Of a DNA stretch of 14,588 nucleotides, positions 1 through 6,366 are shown one piece after another. Below the pieces are notes generated by a model, which had not been told where the DNA came from, did not search any database, and saw nothing but the letters and a program-made list of their open reading frames with translations. Position 1 is the stretch's first letter; every line of letters begins with the position of its first letter. Made by a program: the position numbers and the translations under genes. The stretch comes from Hominisplanchenecus_A murintestinalis. Lineage in GTDB: Bacteria; Bacillota; Clostridia; Lachnospirales; Lachnospiraceae. The stretch lies in contig NZ_CALPCM010000050.1 in NCBI RefSeq assembly GCF_943193015.1, forward strand, positions 1-14,588, given 5' to 3'.

Positions 1-2
1 AC

Positions 3-38
3 ATTGGCTTTGAGCAGGTTAAAGCTTTAGTGGCATAG
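3..38 (+). CDS. C-terminal tail of a gene entering from the left (partial)
   Basis: Frame 3 is open from the window edge and reads IGFEQVKALVA before a TAG at 36-38. The pattern resembles the C-terminal helix of the next gene (GLSLEEVKQL), so this could be the end of another PD-(D/E)XK family copy, but eleven residues cannot settle it. The other two plus frames also stop within 40 bases. What is seen is only an open frame with a plausible helix. The family assignment is inference. Confidence 0.25.
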   Translation: MGFEQVKALVA

Positions 39-151
39 GCTTATTGTGCAATTTTTTAAATTTGCTCATTTATAGTTGTTTTATACTACCAGACCGTTAA
101 TATCAACCAGTTGCAGGAAAATTAAAAAATTTTCGATATATCATATGTGAA

Positions 152-180
152 TTGTTTGACCAGAAAGTAATGGATATACT
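152..180 (+). promoter_or_regulatory. Candidate sigma-A promoter of the transposase gene
   Basis: TTGTTT at 152-157 and TATACT at 175-180 are separated by 17 bases, which would place the start of transcription near 187 and leave a leader of about 40 nt. The -35 is poor (a better TTGACC at 156-161 is too close to the -10), so this is a moderate prediction. Confidence 0.4.
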
Positions 181-225
181 ACACAAATAGCCATGTGCTT
201 GTAAAATCGGGAGGTTTATGGTAGT

Positions 226-1068
226 ATGGAGATACGAAAACAGAAGGGAAAGCAGGTGGGAAGATTGACAGTGACGGAACAGATAGACCAGAAACATCAG
301 GAAGATTTACAGAGGCTAAGAGGCTTTCGCCTGCTTGATGATGATTTCCTCACAAAGTGTTTTGAGGGAGATACGGCAAGCATAGAACTGGTATTGCAGA
401 TTGTGCTGGAAAAGCCGGATTTAAAGGTGCTGGACGTCCGAACCCAGGTATTTGTGGAGAACTTGCTGAACCGTTCGGTGAGGCTGGATATCCTGGCTAC
501 GGACAGCACAGGGGCAAAATTGAATGTGGAAGTACAGCGCTCCGACAAAGGAGCCGGGAGAAAAAGGGCAAGGTACAACAGCAGCATGATGGACGCAAAC
601 CTTTTGAAAAAAGGCGAGGACTTCGACAAGCTGCCGGAAACGTGGGTAATCTTTATCACAGAGAATGACGTAATGGGAAAAGGGCAGCCGCTCTATCCGA
701 TTGAACGGTGCTTTTTAGGAACCGGGGAAAGATTTGAGGACGGTTCGCACATACTGTATGTAAATGGCGCTTACCGTGGAGATACACCAATCGGGAAGTT
801 AATGCATGACTTCTCCTGTACAGACGCAGCGGATATGTACTATGGGACACTGGCAGATAGGGTGAAATTTTTCAAAGAGAGCAAGGAGGGAATCGAGATT
901 ATGTGCCGGGCTATGGAAGATATGAGGAATCAGACATTGAAAGAGGGAATGAAAGAAGTTGCACTCCGTATGTTGTCGGCTGGCAAATATGCTTTAGAGG
1001 AAATTGTTAATATTTCAGGACTTTCTCTTGAGGAAGTCAAACAACTGAAAGCTGATAGAAGCGCATAG
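226..1068 (+). CDS. PD-(D/E)XK nuclease family transposase (Rpn-like)
   Basis: 280 residues, the usual size of the Rpn / PD-(D/E)XK transposase group, which are recombination-promoting nucleases frequent in gut Firmicutes and Bacteroidetes. The core is visible at about residues 88-110: RLDILATDSTGAKLNVEVQ supplies the catalytic Asp of the RLDI strand and the Glu-x-Gln of the NVEVQ strand. A helical region (about 117-160) follows, then a C-terminal helical tail ending GLSLEEVKQLKADRSA, typical of the family. The start at 226 is preceded by GGGAGG at 209-214 (11-nt spacing). An ATG at 218 is in another frame. The gene stands alone, with no terminal inverted repeats or target duplication found around it, and it ends 1 nt before a long hairpin. 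Whether it still moves DNA is unknown. Family members act as DNA nucleases in recA-independent recombination. Confidence 0.85.
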   Translation: MEIRKQKGKQVGRLTVTEQIDQKHQEDLQRLRGFRLLDDDFLTKCFEGDTASIELVLQIVLEKPDLKVLDVRTQVFVENLLNRSVRLDILATDSTGAKLNVEVQRSDKGAGRKRARYNSSMMDANLLKKGEDFDKLPETWVIFITENDVMGKGQPLYPIERCFLGTGERFEDGSHILYVNGAYRGDTPIGKLMHDFSCTDAADMYYGTLADRVKFFKESKEGIEIMCRAMEDMRNQTLKEGMKEVALRMLSAGKYALEEIVNISGLSLEEVKQLKADRSA

Positions 1069-1122
1069 GCAAAGTTATAGAGCCGGGAATCTAAAAACAG
1101 GTTTCTGGCTCTATAACTTTGC
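1069..1122 (+). terminator. Long hairpin directly after the transposase gene
   Basis: A perfect 16-bp inverted repeat, GCAAAGTTATAGAGCC at 1069-1084 and its complement at 1107-1122, begins at the base after the stop codon. With G-U pairs the RNA stem extends inward to 1091/1100, about 23 bp with an 8-nt loop. There is no U-tract on either side, so it is not a textbook intrinsic terminator. It could be a terminator, a 3'-end protecting stem, or a structure linked to the transposase. Confidence 0.5.
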
Positions 1123-1215
1123 TCTGAAATGTAAATTTTCTGTGAACTTGATTAAAAAGTCCTTTACAAAACGTTTCCGGAAAGACTGACTTGTACTTTT
1201 GAGGAAAGTGAAAAC

Positions 1216-1259
1216 TGGACTGGTCTAAAAAATAAAAATTGGATATTTTCAAAAGTCCA
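1216..1259 (+). promoter_or_regulatory. Repeated half-sites upstream of pdxS, possible PdxR-type operator
   Basis: TGGACT (1216-1221) is followed at once by TGGTCT (1221-1226). The inverse AGTCCA lies at 1254-1259, and a second pair TTGGA/TCCAA (1239-1243, 1256-1260) overlaps it. A mixture of direct and inverted half-sites just upstream of the -10 is the layout known for MocR/GntR-type PdxR activators of pdxST in Gram-positives. No pdxR gene is in the window, so the regulator is inferred. Confidence 0.4.
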
Positions 1260-1267
1260 ATCCTGTG

Positions 1268-1273
1268 TATACT
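1268..1273 (+). promoter_or_regulatory. -10 element of the pdxST promoter
   Basis: TATACT at 1268-1273 has no good -35 at the right distance. The half-sites described just upstream cover that place, as expected for an activator-dependent promoter. Transcription would start near 1280, downstream of the GTG at 1265. That rules out the longer pdxS reading and supports the start at 1325. Confidence 0.45.
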
Positions 1274-1324
1274 GGAGTTATGGAGGAAAGAAACCATAGA
1301 AAAACAAAAGAAAGGCAGGATATT

Positions 1325-2200
1325 ATGGAAGAGAACAGATATGAATTAAACAAACAGCTGGCACAGATGTTAAAGGGCGGTGTCATTATGGATGTGACTA
1401 CCCCTGAACAGGCAAAAATTGCAGAGGAAGCAGGGGCGTGTGCGGTCATGGCGCTCGAACGGATTCCGGCAGATATCCGCGCGGCTGGCGGAGTTTCCAG
1501 GATGAGTGACCCAAAAATGATTCGGGGTATCCAGGAGGCAGTTTCCATTCCAGTTATGGCAAAATGCCGGATTGGGCATTTTGCAGAGGCACAGATTTTG
1601 GAAGCGATAGAGATAGATTACATTGATGAGAGTGAGGTGCTCTCTCCGGCAGATGATAAACACCACATCAGGAAGTCGGATTTTAAAGTGCCGTTTGTGT
1701 GCGGCGCCCGGGATTTAGGAGAGGCGCTCCGCCGCATTGCAGAAGGGGCCTCCATGATTCGGACAAAAGGAGAGCCGGGAACTGGGGATGTGGTGCAGGC
1801 GGTGCGCCATATGCGGAGCATGAACGCGGAAATCCGAAGAGTGCAGAATCTTCGGGAGGATGAGTTGTTTGAGGCGGCAAAGCAGCTTCAGGTGCCTATG
1901 GACTTACTGGAGTATGTGCATGAAAATGGGAAACTTCCGGTGGTAAACTTTGCAGCAGGCGGCGTAGCGACTCCTGCGGATGCGGCGCTTATGATGCAGC
2001 TCGGCGCAGAAGGGGTGTTTGTAGGTTCAGGTATTTTCAAATCAGGAAACCCCAAAAAGCGTGCGGCAGCGATTGTAAAAGCAGTGACAAACTATACAGA
2101 TGCAAAGCTGCTTGCGGAGTTGTCGGAAGATTTGGGTGAAGCGATGGTGGGAATTAACGAACAGGAAATCCGGCTGATTATGGAAGAACGGGGACAGTAA
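1325..2200 (+). CDS. pdxS: Pyridoxal 5'-phosphate synthase lyase subunit PdxS
   Basis: 291 residues from the ATG at 1325, matching the family length of about 290-295. PdxS is the (beta/alpha)8-barrel subunit that condenses ribose 5-phosphate, glyceraldehyde 3-phosphate and PdxT-derived ammonia into PLP in the cytoplasm. Near-invariant stretches are present: GGVIMDV with the catalytic Asp23, VMALERIPADIRAAGGV, VMAK with the Schiff-base Lys80, DYIDESEVLSPAD, RTKGEPGTG with the second catalytic lysine Lys148, and VNFAAGGVATPADAALMMQLGA with the phosphate loop GVFVGSGIFKS. The frame is open back to a GTG at 1265, but that codon overlaps the -10 box. AGGA at 1317-1320 serves the 1325 start. It is followed after 1 nt by pdxT, forming the usual two-gene operon. 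Confidence 0.97.
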   Translation: MEENRYELNKQLAQMLKGGVIMDVTTPEQAKIAEEAGACAVMALERIPADIRAAGGVSRMSDPKMIRGIQEAVSIPVMAKCRIGHFAEAQILEAIEIDYIDESEVLSPADDKHHIRKSDFKVPFVCGARDLGEALRRIAEGASMIRTKGEPGTGDVVQAVRHMRSMNAEIRRVQNLREDELFEAAKQLQVPMDLLEYVHENGKLPVVNFAAGGVATPADAALMMQLGAEGVFVGSGIFKSGNPKKRAAAIVKAVTNYTDAKLLAELSEDLGEAMVGINEQEIRLIMEERGQ

Positions 2201-2201
2201 A

Positions 2202-2762
2202 ATGAAGATAGCAATCCTGGCGCTGCAGGGTGCGTTTGCAGAGCATGGGCAGATGCTGGATGCACTTGGTGCAGAACATTTTGAAATCCGGCAGAAAAAA
2301 GATTTGGAAAGAGGGTTTGACGGAGTGATTCTCCCGGGAGGAGAGAGTACGGTTATGGGCAGGCTGCTCCGGGACATGGAGCTTTGTGAGCCGCTCCGCA
2401 GGAAAATCGCAGACGGGATGCCCGTGTTTGGCACATGCGCCGGTTTAATCCTCCTGGCGAAAAGTGTGGAAGGTGGTATTTCCTGCCTGGGCACTATGGA
2501 TATTCGCGTAAAGCGGAATGCATATGGGCGGCAGTTAGGCAGCTTTTCTACAGAACAGACATTTAAGGGGATAGGCAAGATCCCCATGACCTTCATCCGG
2601 GCGCCCTATATCGCAGAAGTCTCAGGTTCGGCAGAAGTCTTGGCTGAAACAGGCGGGAAAATTGTGGCTGCCAGACAGGGGAGACAACTTGCGTGTGCTT
2701 TCCACCCAGAGTTAACGAAAGATGTTAGGGTACACCAATACTTTTTAGACATGGTGAAATAG
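2202..2762 (+). CDS. pdxT: Pyridoxal 5'-phosphate synthase glutaminase subunit PdxT
   Basis: 186 residues, a class I glutamine amidotransferase that hydrolyses glutamine and channels ammonia to PdxS within the 12+12 PLP synthase complex. Visible motifs: LALQGAFAEH at the N-terminus, LPGGEST at 44-50 (oxyanion region), the nucleophile elbow FGTCAGL with Cys79, and AFHPEL near the end giving His168 and Glu170 of the triad. The start lies 1 nt after the pdxS stop. GGGG around 2190-2193 is a usable ribosome site, and translational coupling is likely. No terminator is visible in the 18-nt gap to the convergent MerR gene, so transcripts from both sides may overlap. Confidence 0.97.
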   Translation: MKIAILALQGAFAEHGQMLDALGAEHFEIRQKKDLERGFDGVILPGGESTVMGRLLRDMELCEPLRRKIADGMPVFGTCAGLILLAKSVEGGISCLGTMDIRVKRNAYGRQLGSFSTEQTFKGIGKIPMTFIRAPYIAEVSGSAEVLAETGGKIVAARQGRQLACAFHPELTKDVRVHQYFLDMVK

Positions 2763-2780
2763 GAGATGGACAGTTTTTGT

Positions 2781-3974
2781 TTAAGCAGAGATGATGTTTT
2801 CAGCCAGGAATACCCCCGCATCTTTGGAGATGTGAAATCCTCCGGCAGTTTTCTTTTTTACAAAGCTGCGGAATTCTGTGTAGCGGTCTAAGATATAGTG
2901 GTTCTGGTTGCCATGACAGGAGAGAATATAGGAAATCAGCGGTTCCGGTTCGGAAACAAGCAGAGAATCTTCATAGGAGCGCCAGGAGACTTTGGAGAAA
3001 TAAGGCGCCAGAATATCCCGGCCGTTTTCTCTGCCAAATCGTTCATAGAGCTTATCAGCGGAGAGAACGATTCGTTTGTCAAAGTCTTGTACCAGGCGGT
3101 TCACTTCCTGCATATGGGATTTTCCGTAGGTGCTGCATAGGAATTTTCCACCGGGCTTTAGGACACGCCGCACTTCGTGGCATACTTGAGGAATATCTTC
3201 ACAGTAGAACAGCAGGTGGTTGGCGATTACCAGATGAAAACTGTCTGTGGGATATGGGATATGGTGGCAGTCAAAAGCGTCAAAGGAAAAAAGAGAATCT
3301 TCAGCGCTAAGGGTACGCCGGGCATCCCGGAGCATTCCGTCGGAAATATCAGACAAGGTGATATCTGCATCCGCAGGTATTTTAGACAGGCTGCTTTTCC
3401 ATAGCGTCCCATCCCCGCAGCCTATTTCCAGAATCCGCATTCCGGAGTGGATTTGGCATTGCTCATAAATCCAGGGAAACCAGCCGTACGGGTTCGTGGA
3501 GTAGCGTTTGTGCAGATTGATGCGGGAAGAGATGTTGGAGGCGTTCTGGTATTGGTTTTTTAGGCTTTTTTCCATTTCAGTCAGATGAATGAGATTCAGC
3601 ATTTTGCTCCAGTCAATAGAGTGCTCAGAACGGATGGCTGCCGAAGTGTCCTGAATCGCTTTTTCTACAAGCTGCATCTGTTCGATGCGATCCTGCACCA
3701 GTTTTAATTGAATGTTTAGCGCATTCAGCATAAAATGATAATCGGTGTCGTCAATGGTCATTTCACGAATATCATCCAGGGGGAATCCCAGGAATTTGAG
3801 CAGGAGAATCTGCTGTAATCTGGCAAAATCTTCATCTGTGTAAAAGCGTGCTCCGGATTTGGTGACAAGGGAAGGCTTTAAGATGTCGTGTTTATCATAG
3901 TACCGGATGGTACGCAGGGTGACATGAGCCATGCGGGCAAATTCACCGGAGGAGTAGTAGCCGTCTTTTTTCAT
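2781..3974 (-). CDS. MerR-family regulator fused to a SAM-dependent methyltransferase
   Basis: 397 residues with two recognisable parts. Residues about 7-75 form a MerR winged helix (YSSGEFARMAHVTLRTIRYY, then a wing with GARFYTDEDFARL). A helical linker with many Gln/Glu/Leu (about 80-145) resembles the MerR dimerisation coil. Residues about 150-300 form a class I methyltransferase of the Methyltransf_11/25 kind: motif I ILEIGCGDGT at 181-190, acidic motif II LSDIS at 207-211, and EVRRVLKPGGKFL at 267-279. A C-terminal extension of about 100 residues has no recognised motif. The predicted role is a DNA-binding regulator whose effector part binds SAM or methylates a small molecule; substrate and targets are unknown. 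The start is supported by AAGGAAGG (complement of 3981-3988) 7-8 nt upstream. A terminator-like hairpin lies only 20 nt before the start and no clear promoter follows it. Confidence 0.85.
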   Translation of the reverse strand: MKKDGYYSSGEFARMAHVTLRTIRYYDKHDILKPSLVTKSGARFYTDEDFARLQQILLLKFLGFPLDDIREMTIDDTDYHFMLNALNIQLKLVQDRIEQMQLVEKAIQDTSAAIRSEHSIDWSKMLNLIHLTEMEKSLKNQYQNASNISSRINLHKRYSTNPYGWFPWIYEQCQIHSGMRILEIGCGDGTLWKSSLSKIPADADITLSDISDGMLRDARRTLSAEDSLFSFDAFDCHHIPYPTDSFHLVIANHLLFYCEDIPQVCHEVRRVLKPGGKFLCSTYGKSHMQEVNRLVQDFDKRIVLSADKLYERFGRENGRDILAPYFSKVSWRSYEDSLLVSEPEPLISYILSCHGNQNHYILDRYTEFRSFVKKKTAGGFHISKDAGVFLAENIISA

Positions 3975-3993
3975 AGATTTTCCTTCCTTTGTG

Positions 3994-4030
3994 AAAAAGA
4001 GCCAAACGCCGTACGGAGCGTCTGGCTCTT
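3994..4030 (-). terminator. Intrinsic terminator of the HPr-like gene
   Basis: Read on the minus strand, AAGAGCCA at 4030-4023 pairs with 4004-3997. A G-U pair and two further pairs (CG) continue the stem inward, and a run of five U (complement of 3994-3998) follows. It sits 5 nt after the stop of the 82-residue gene and in front of the MerR-methyltransferase gene, so it may also act as an attenuator for that gene. Confidence 0.7.
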
Positions 4031-4034
4031 GTAT

Positions 4035-4283
4035 TTACATTTCTGAATTGTTATCCATCATGAATCTCATAAGCAGAGCGTTGTCATCCGGATCAGTTGT
4101 TACGAGTTCCAGTTCGGGAATCTCACCATCGGAAAACAGTTTCGCAAGTGAAAAATATTGTGAAAGCTTGGATTTCAGATTTAACTGGATGTCATCACCC
4201 ACCAGTTCAACCTTTCCGTTGCATTTATTTACAGTTTCAAACAGTTTTTCTACATTTTTAACATTCATCAACTTAATGTTCAT
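4035..4283 (-). CDS. Small HPr-like protein lacking the phosphorylatable histidine
   Basis: 82 residues, similar in length to phosphocarrier HPr (85-90). The C-terminal two thirds follow the HPr pattern: VELVGDDIQLNLKSKLSQYFSLAKL parallels the HPr stretch around the regulatory serine (NLKS, here Ser38), and DPDDNALLMRFMMDN parallels the final helix. The active-site His15 segment is absent: the N-terminus MNIKLMNVKNVEKLFETVNK contains no histidine. It therefore cannot act as a PTS phosphocarrier and may be a regulatory or scaffold HPr-like protein, a type seen in Clostridia. The start is fixed by GAGGAGGA just upstream and a strong promoter at 4311-4339. The assignment rests on pattern comparison by eye. 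Confidence 0.6.
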   Translation of the reverse strand: MNIKLMNVKNVEKLFETVNKCNGKVELVGDDIQLNLKSKLSQYFSLAKLFSDGEIPELELVTTDPDDNALLMRFMMDNNSEM

Positions 4284-4310
4284 AATCTATCCTCCTCAAA
4301 TTTTGGGCAT

Positions 4311-4339
4311 ATTGTATCATTACTTTTTGGAAAGTGCAA
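4311..4339 (-). promoter_or_regulatory. Sigma-A promoter of the HPr-like gene
   Basis: On the minus strand TTGCAC (4339-4334) and TACAAT (4316-4311) are separated by exactly 17 bases, giving a leader of about 22 nt to the ATG at 4283, with GAGGAGGA inside it. Confidence 0.75.
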
Positions 4340-4384
4340 GCAAAAAAATGAATAGAAAAAGAAAGTTTTCTTGTCGGCTTTTTA

Positions 4385-4413
4385 TCCGGAAGTGAAAGAA
4401 TCCGGAGTTTTTT
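4385..4413 (+). terminator. Weak hairpin with T-run between two divergent promoters
   Basis: TCCGGA at 4385-4390 repeats at 4401-4406 (self-complementary, so a 6-bp stem with a 10-nt loop), followed by GTTTTTTC. It looks like a small plus-strand terminator, yet no plus-strand gene precedes it. It may block antisense transcription between the divergent promoters, or it may be chance. Confidence 0.3.
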
Positions 4414-4436
4414 CAGAAATATTTCACAAATAGAAG

Positions 4437-4465
4437 TTGAAATAATTACGCTATCGTTATACAAT
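4437..4465 (+). promoter_or_regulatory. Sigma-A promoter of the lipoprotein gene
   Basis: TTGAAA at 4437-4442 and TACAAT at 4460-4465 are separated by 17 bases. The start would be near 4472, with a short leader carrying AAAGGGG at 4494-4500. Confidence 0.75.
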
Positions 4466-4505
4466 AATAAAAACGAAGTATGAATTCATAGAGAAAGGGG
4501 ATTGT

Positions 4506-5573
4506 ATGCAGGGTAGGAAAAAATATGTAAAGCTATTGGTTCTTGCGGGAGTGGTGATGATGGCAGTCATGGGATGCGACAGTCAGGAAAAGAACACGGA
4601 CGGCGCGACAGAAAATATGCCGCAGACGTCATCAGAGACGCAGGATATTTTAGAAAAAGTGACATACACTTCATCTGACGGAAGCGTATCGATTATTTTG
4701 CCTGATTCGAAATGGCAGAATACGCTGGACAGCGAAGGAAAGCTCTCATTTGTCTCAGAGGGTGAAGGTGAGATTACGATAGATTATGCCGACAGTAAGA
4801 AAGCGGTGGGGAAATTGGCGTTTGCCTCCACCGAGAAGAAACTTGCGGCCAGATTGAAAAAGCTGGGGATGAACACGGATAATCTGGAAATCAGCAATTA
4901 CAGTTTTGATAAATCAACAGGAATTAAACAGTGCTCGTACTCATTGAGATATAAGGAGCCGGCAGATGGGAATTCCTACACAGTGACCACAGTATCGGCG
5001 GTGAGTGAACGAGGATATCAAGTCTCAGGAAACGTAAAGAAAGAAGATACGGCTTTGCTGGCGTCAGTGCAGGAATCCGTAAAGAGTTTCCTGGTATTGA
5101 AAAATCCACTGACGGCTGAACCGGATACGGAGGAAAGCGGCAATGCGCCAGAAGAAAGTTCTGCACCGGAGGGCAGTTCCGAGGGGAACAGCAGCGCTTC
5201 GGACGAAGAAAGATATTTCTTTGACGAGCCTGGAAATACCATTTATGTGACACAGAATCCGGACGGCGTTTGGGTAGACAAAAACGGCAGGGCGTATATG
5301 TTCTATGAGAATGGCGTAGAGGATTATGAAGGGAATCAATATTATTATGATCCGCCGGAGTTCCGCACGGGAGGAAACGGGAGTGCATCAGATTCAAATA
5401 GTTCTTCCGGTACAGACGGGGAAGCAGATTATTATGATTTTTATGATAAAAATGGGAATTATATTAAGGCAAGGAATGATGGAAATGGAAACTGGGTTGG
5501 TGATGACGGGAAAACGTATGTTTTTGGCGATAAAGGCGTGACTGATTCGGACGGGAATTTTCATCCATATTAA
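4506..5573 (+). CDS. Secreted lipoprotein with a duplicated C-terminal aromatic/Gly-Asn module
   Basis: 355 residues. The N-terminus MQGRKKYVKLLVLAGVVMMAVMGC is a lipoprotein signal peptide (two or three basic residues, a hydrophobic core, and Cys24 as the lipidated residue; Met at -2 is slightly unusual). A globular region (about 45-198) with alternating strands follows, then a Glu/Ser-rich linker (about 200-235). Two related modules close the protein: about 237-285 (NTIYVTQNPDGVWVDKNGRAY then YENGVEDYEGNQYYYDP) and about 310-355 (GNYIKARNDGNGNWVGDDGKTY then GDKGVTDSDGNFHPY). The second follows a Ser/Gly linker. The family and function are not recognised; an envelope-associated or binding role is inference. 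AAAGGGG 5 nt upstream supports the start. It is monocistronic between its promoter and a strong terminator. Confidence 0.85.
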   Translation: MQGRKKYVKLLVLAGVVMMAVMGCDSQEKNTDGATENMPQTSSETQDILEKVTYTSSDGSVSIILPDSKWQNTLDSEGKLSFVSEGEGEITIDYADSKKAVGKLAFASTEKKLAARLKKLGMNTDNLEISNYSFDKSTGIKQCSYSLRYKEPADGNSYTVTTVSAVSERGYQVSGNVKKEDTALLASVQESVKSFLVLKNPLTAEPDTEESGNAPEESSAPEGSSEGNSSASDEERYFFDEPGNTIYVTQNPDGVWVDKNGRAYMFYENGVEDYEGNQYYYDPPEFRTGGNGSASDSNSSSGTDGEADYYDFYDKNGNYIKARNDGNGNWVGDDGKTYVFGDKGVTDSDGNFHPY

Positions 5574-5610
5574 AGTCCGGGCTTACACAAGTGAAACAGA
5601 ATAGCGGGAG

Positions 5611-5640
5611 AGCGGGCCGGAAAAGCCCGCTTTCTTTTTA
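5611..5640 (+). terminator. Intrinsic terminator after the lipoprotein gene
   Basis: AGCGGGC (5611-5617), loop CGGAAAA, GCCCGCT (5625-5631), then TTCTTTTTA. This is a GC-rich 7-bp stem with a T-tract. It ends 14 nt before the alarmone synthetase start. An upstream segment CGGGCTT at 5578-5584 can pair with 5623-5629 instead, so a read-through switch is possible. Confidence 0.8.
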
Positions 5641-5653
5641 TACGGAAGAGAAC

Positions 5654-6352
5654 ATGGAGGATGCGATGGAACGGGTAAGGAATTTTATTAATGAAAGGGT
5701 TCTGCCGGAAAAGGCAGAAGTTCTGTTTGGCAGTGCAAAGCACTTTGAAGAAGAGATGATGATGTACGACTGTGCGATTCGGGAAGTACGGACAAAGCTG
5801 GAGGTTTTGAATGAGGAGCTTTCTGTCCGATATAACAGGAATCCGATTAAACATATTAAGACAAGGCTGAAAAGGCCTGTCAGCATTTTGAAAAAAATGA
5901 GGAATAAGGGCTATGAAATTTCCATAGAATCCATGACGGAACATTTGAATGATGTGGCGGGTATCCGTGTAGTGTGCTATTTCATAGATGATATTTATGA
6001 TATCGCCCGCTGGCTGGCAAAGCAGGATGACATCCGTCTTCTTAAAGTGAAAGATTATATCCGCAGTCCGAAGCCAAACGGATACCGAAGCCTGCATATG
6101 ATAATAGAAATTCCGGTATTTTTTCTGGAGGAGAAACGGATGATGCGTGTGGAAGTCCAGATACGCACGGTAGCGATGGATTTTTGGGCGAGCCTGGAAC
6201 ATCAGCTCCGATATAAGAAGGATTTGGAGGGACTTGAAAATGCAGAGGAGATTGGTGTGGAGCTGAAGCAGTGTGCAGAGACGATTGCACAGACAGATGA
6301 ACAGATGCAGAGTATCCGTGAAAAAATAGGCGTATTCACAGAACTAACATAA
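5654..6352 (+). CDS. Small alarmone synthetase, GTP pyrophosphokinase of the RelQ/YjbM group
   Basis: 232 residues from 5654, close to the usual 210-240 of single-domain synthetases that transfer pyrophosphate from ATP to GTP or GDP to make (p)ppGpp in the cytoplasm. Motifs in order: NPIKHIKTRLKRPVSILKKM (63-82, ATP-binding basic segment), LNDVAGIRVVCYF (98-110), KVKDYIRSPKPNGYRSLH (131-148, GTP-site hallmark) and VEVQIRTVAMDFWASLEH (166-183). No HD hydrolase, TGS or ACT domain is present, so it is not a long RSH enzyme. The frame is open upstream to a GTG at 5591, but that would include the terminator. Two ATGs compete: 5654 (GGAAGAG directly upstream) and 5666 (GGAGG at 5656-5660, 5-nt spacing). 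Expression may depend on read-through of the terminator, since no promoter fits into the 14-nt gap. Confidence 0.93.
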   Translation: MEDAMERVRNFINERVLPEKAEVLFGSAKHFEEEMMMYDCAIREVRTKLEVLNEELSVRYNRNPIKHIKTRLKRPVSILKKMRNKGYEISIESMTEHLNDVAGIRVVCYFIDDIYDIARWLAKQDDIRLLKVKDYIRSPKPNGYRSLHMIIEIPVFFLEEKRMMRVEVQIRTVAMDFWASLEHQLRYKKDLEGLENAEEIGVELKQCAETIAQTDEQMQSIREKIGVFTELT

Positions 6353-6357
6353 TTATC

Positions 6358-6366
6358 TGCTATACT
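6358..6366 (+). promoter_or_regulatory. Candidate extended -10 promoter of the two-component operon
   Basis: TGC followed by TATACT (6361-6366) forms an extended -10. A TTCACA at 6335-6340 is 20 bases away, too far for a strong -35. The leader to the response regulator would be about 83 nt and contains two AAACTGCAG copies (6390-6398 and 6415-6423), which could be binding sites. Confidence 0.35.

Noticed and set aside
48..65. AT-rich hairpin near the left edge as terminator of the upstream gene
   Set aside because: The stem has a mismatch, almost no loop, and no T-tract after it.
226..1122. Complete insertion sequence around the PD-(D/E)XK gene
   Set aside because: No terminal inverted repeats enclosing the gene or flanking target duplication could be found.
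1174..1183. TTTCCGGAAA palindrome upstream of pdxS
   Set aside because: A lone 10-bp palindrome 85 bp before the -10, with no second copy. No support for function.
1265..1324. Longer N-terminus for PdxS from the GTG at 1265
   Set aside because: The codon overlaps the TATACT -10, the extra residues do not match the family, and 1325 gives the expected length with AGGA before it.
5591..5653. Longer N-terminus for the alarmone synthetase from the GTG at 5591
   Set aside because: It would read through the intrinsic terminator, and the added residues are unlike the family.
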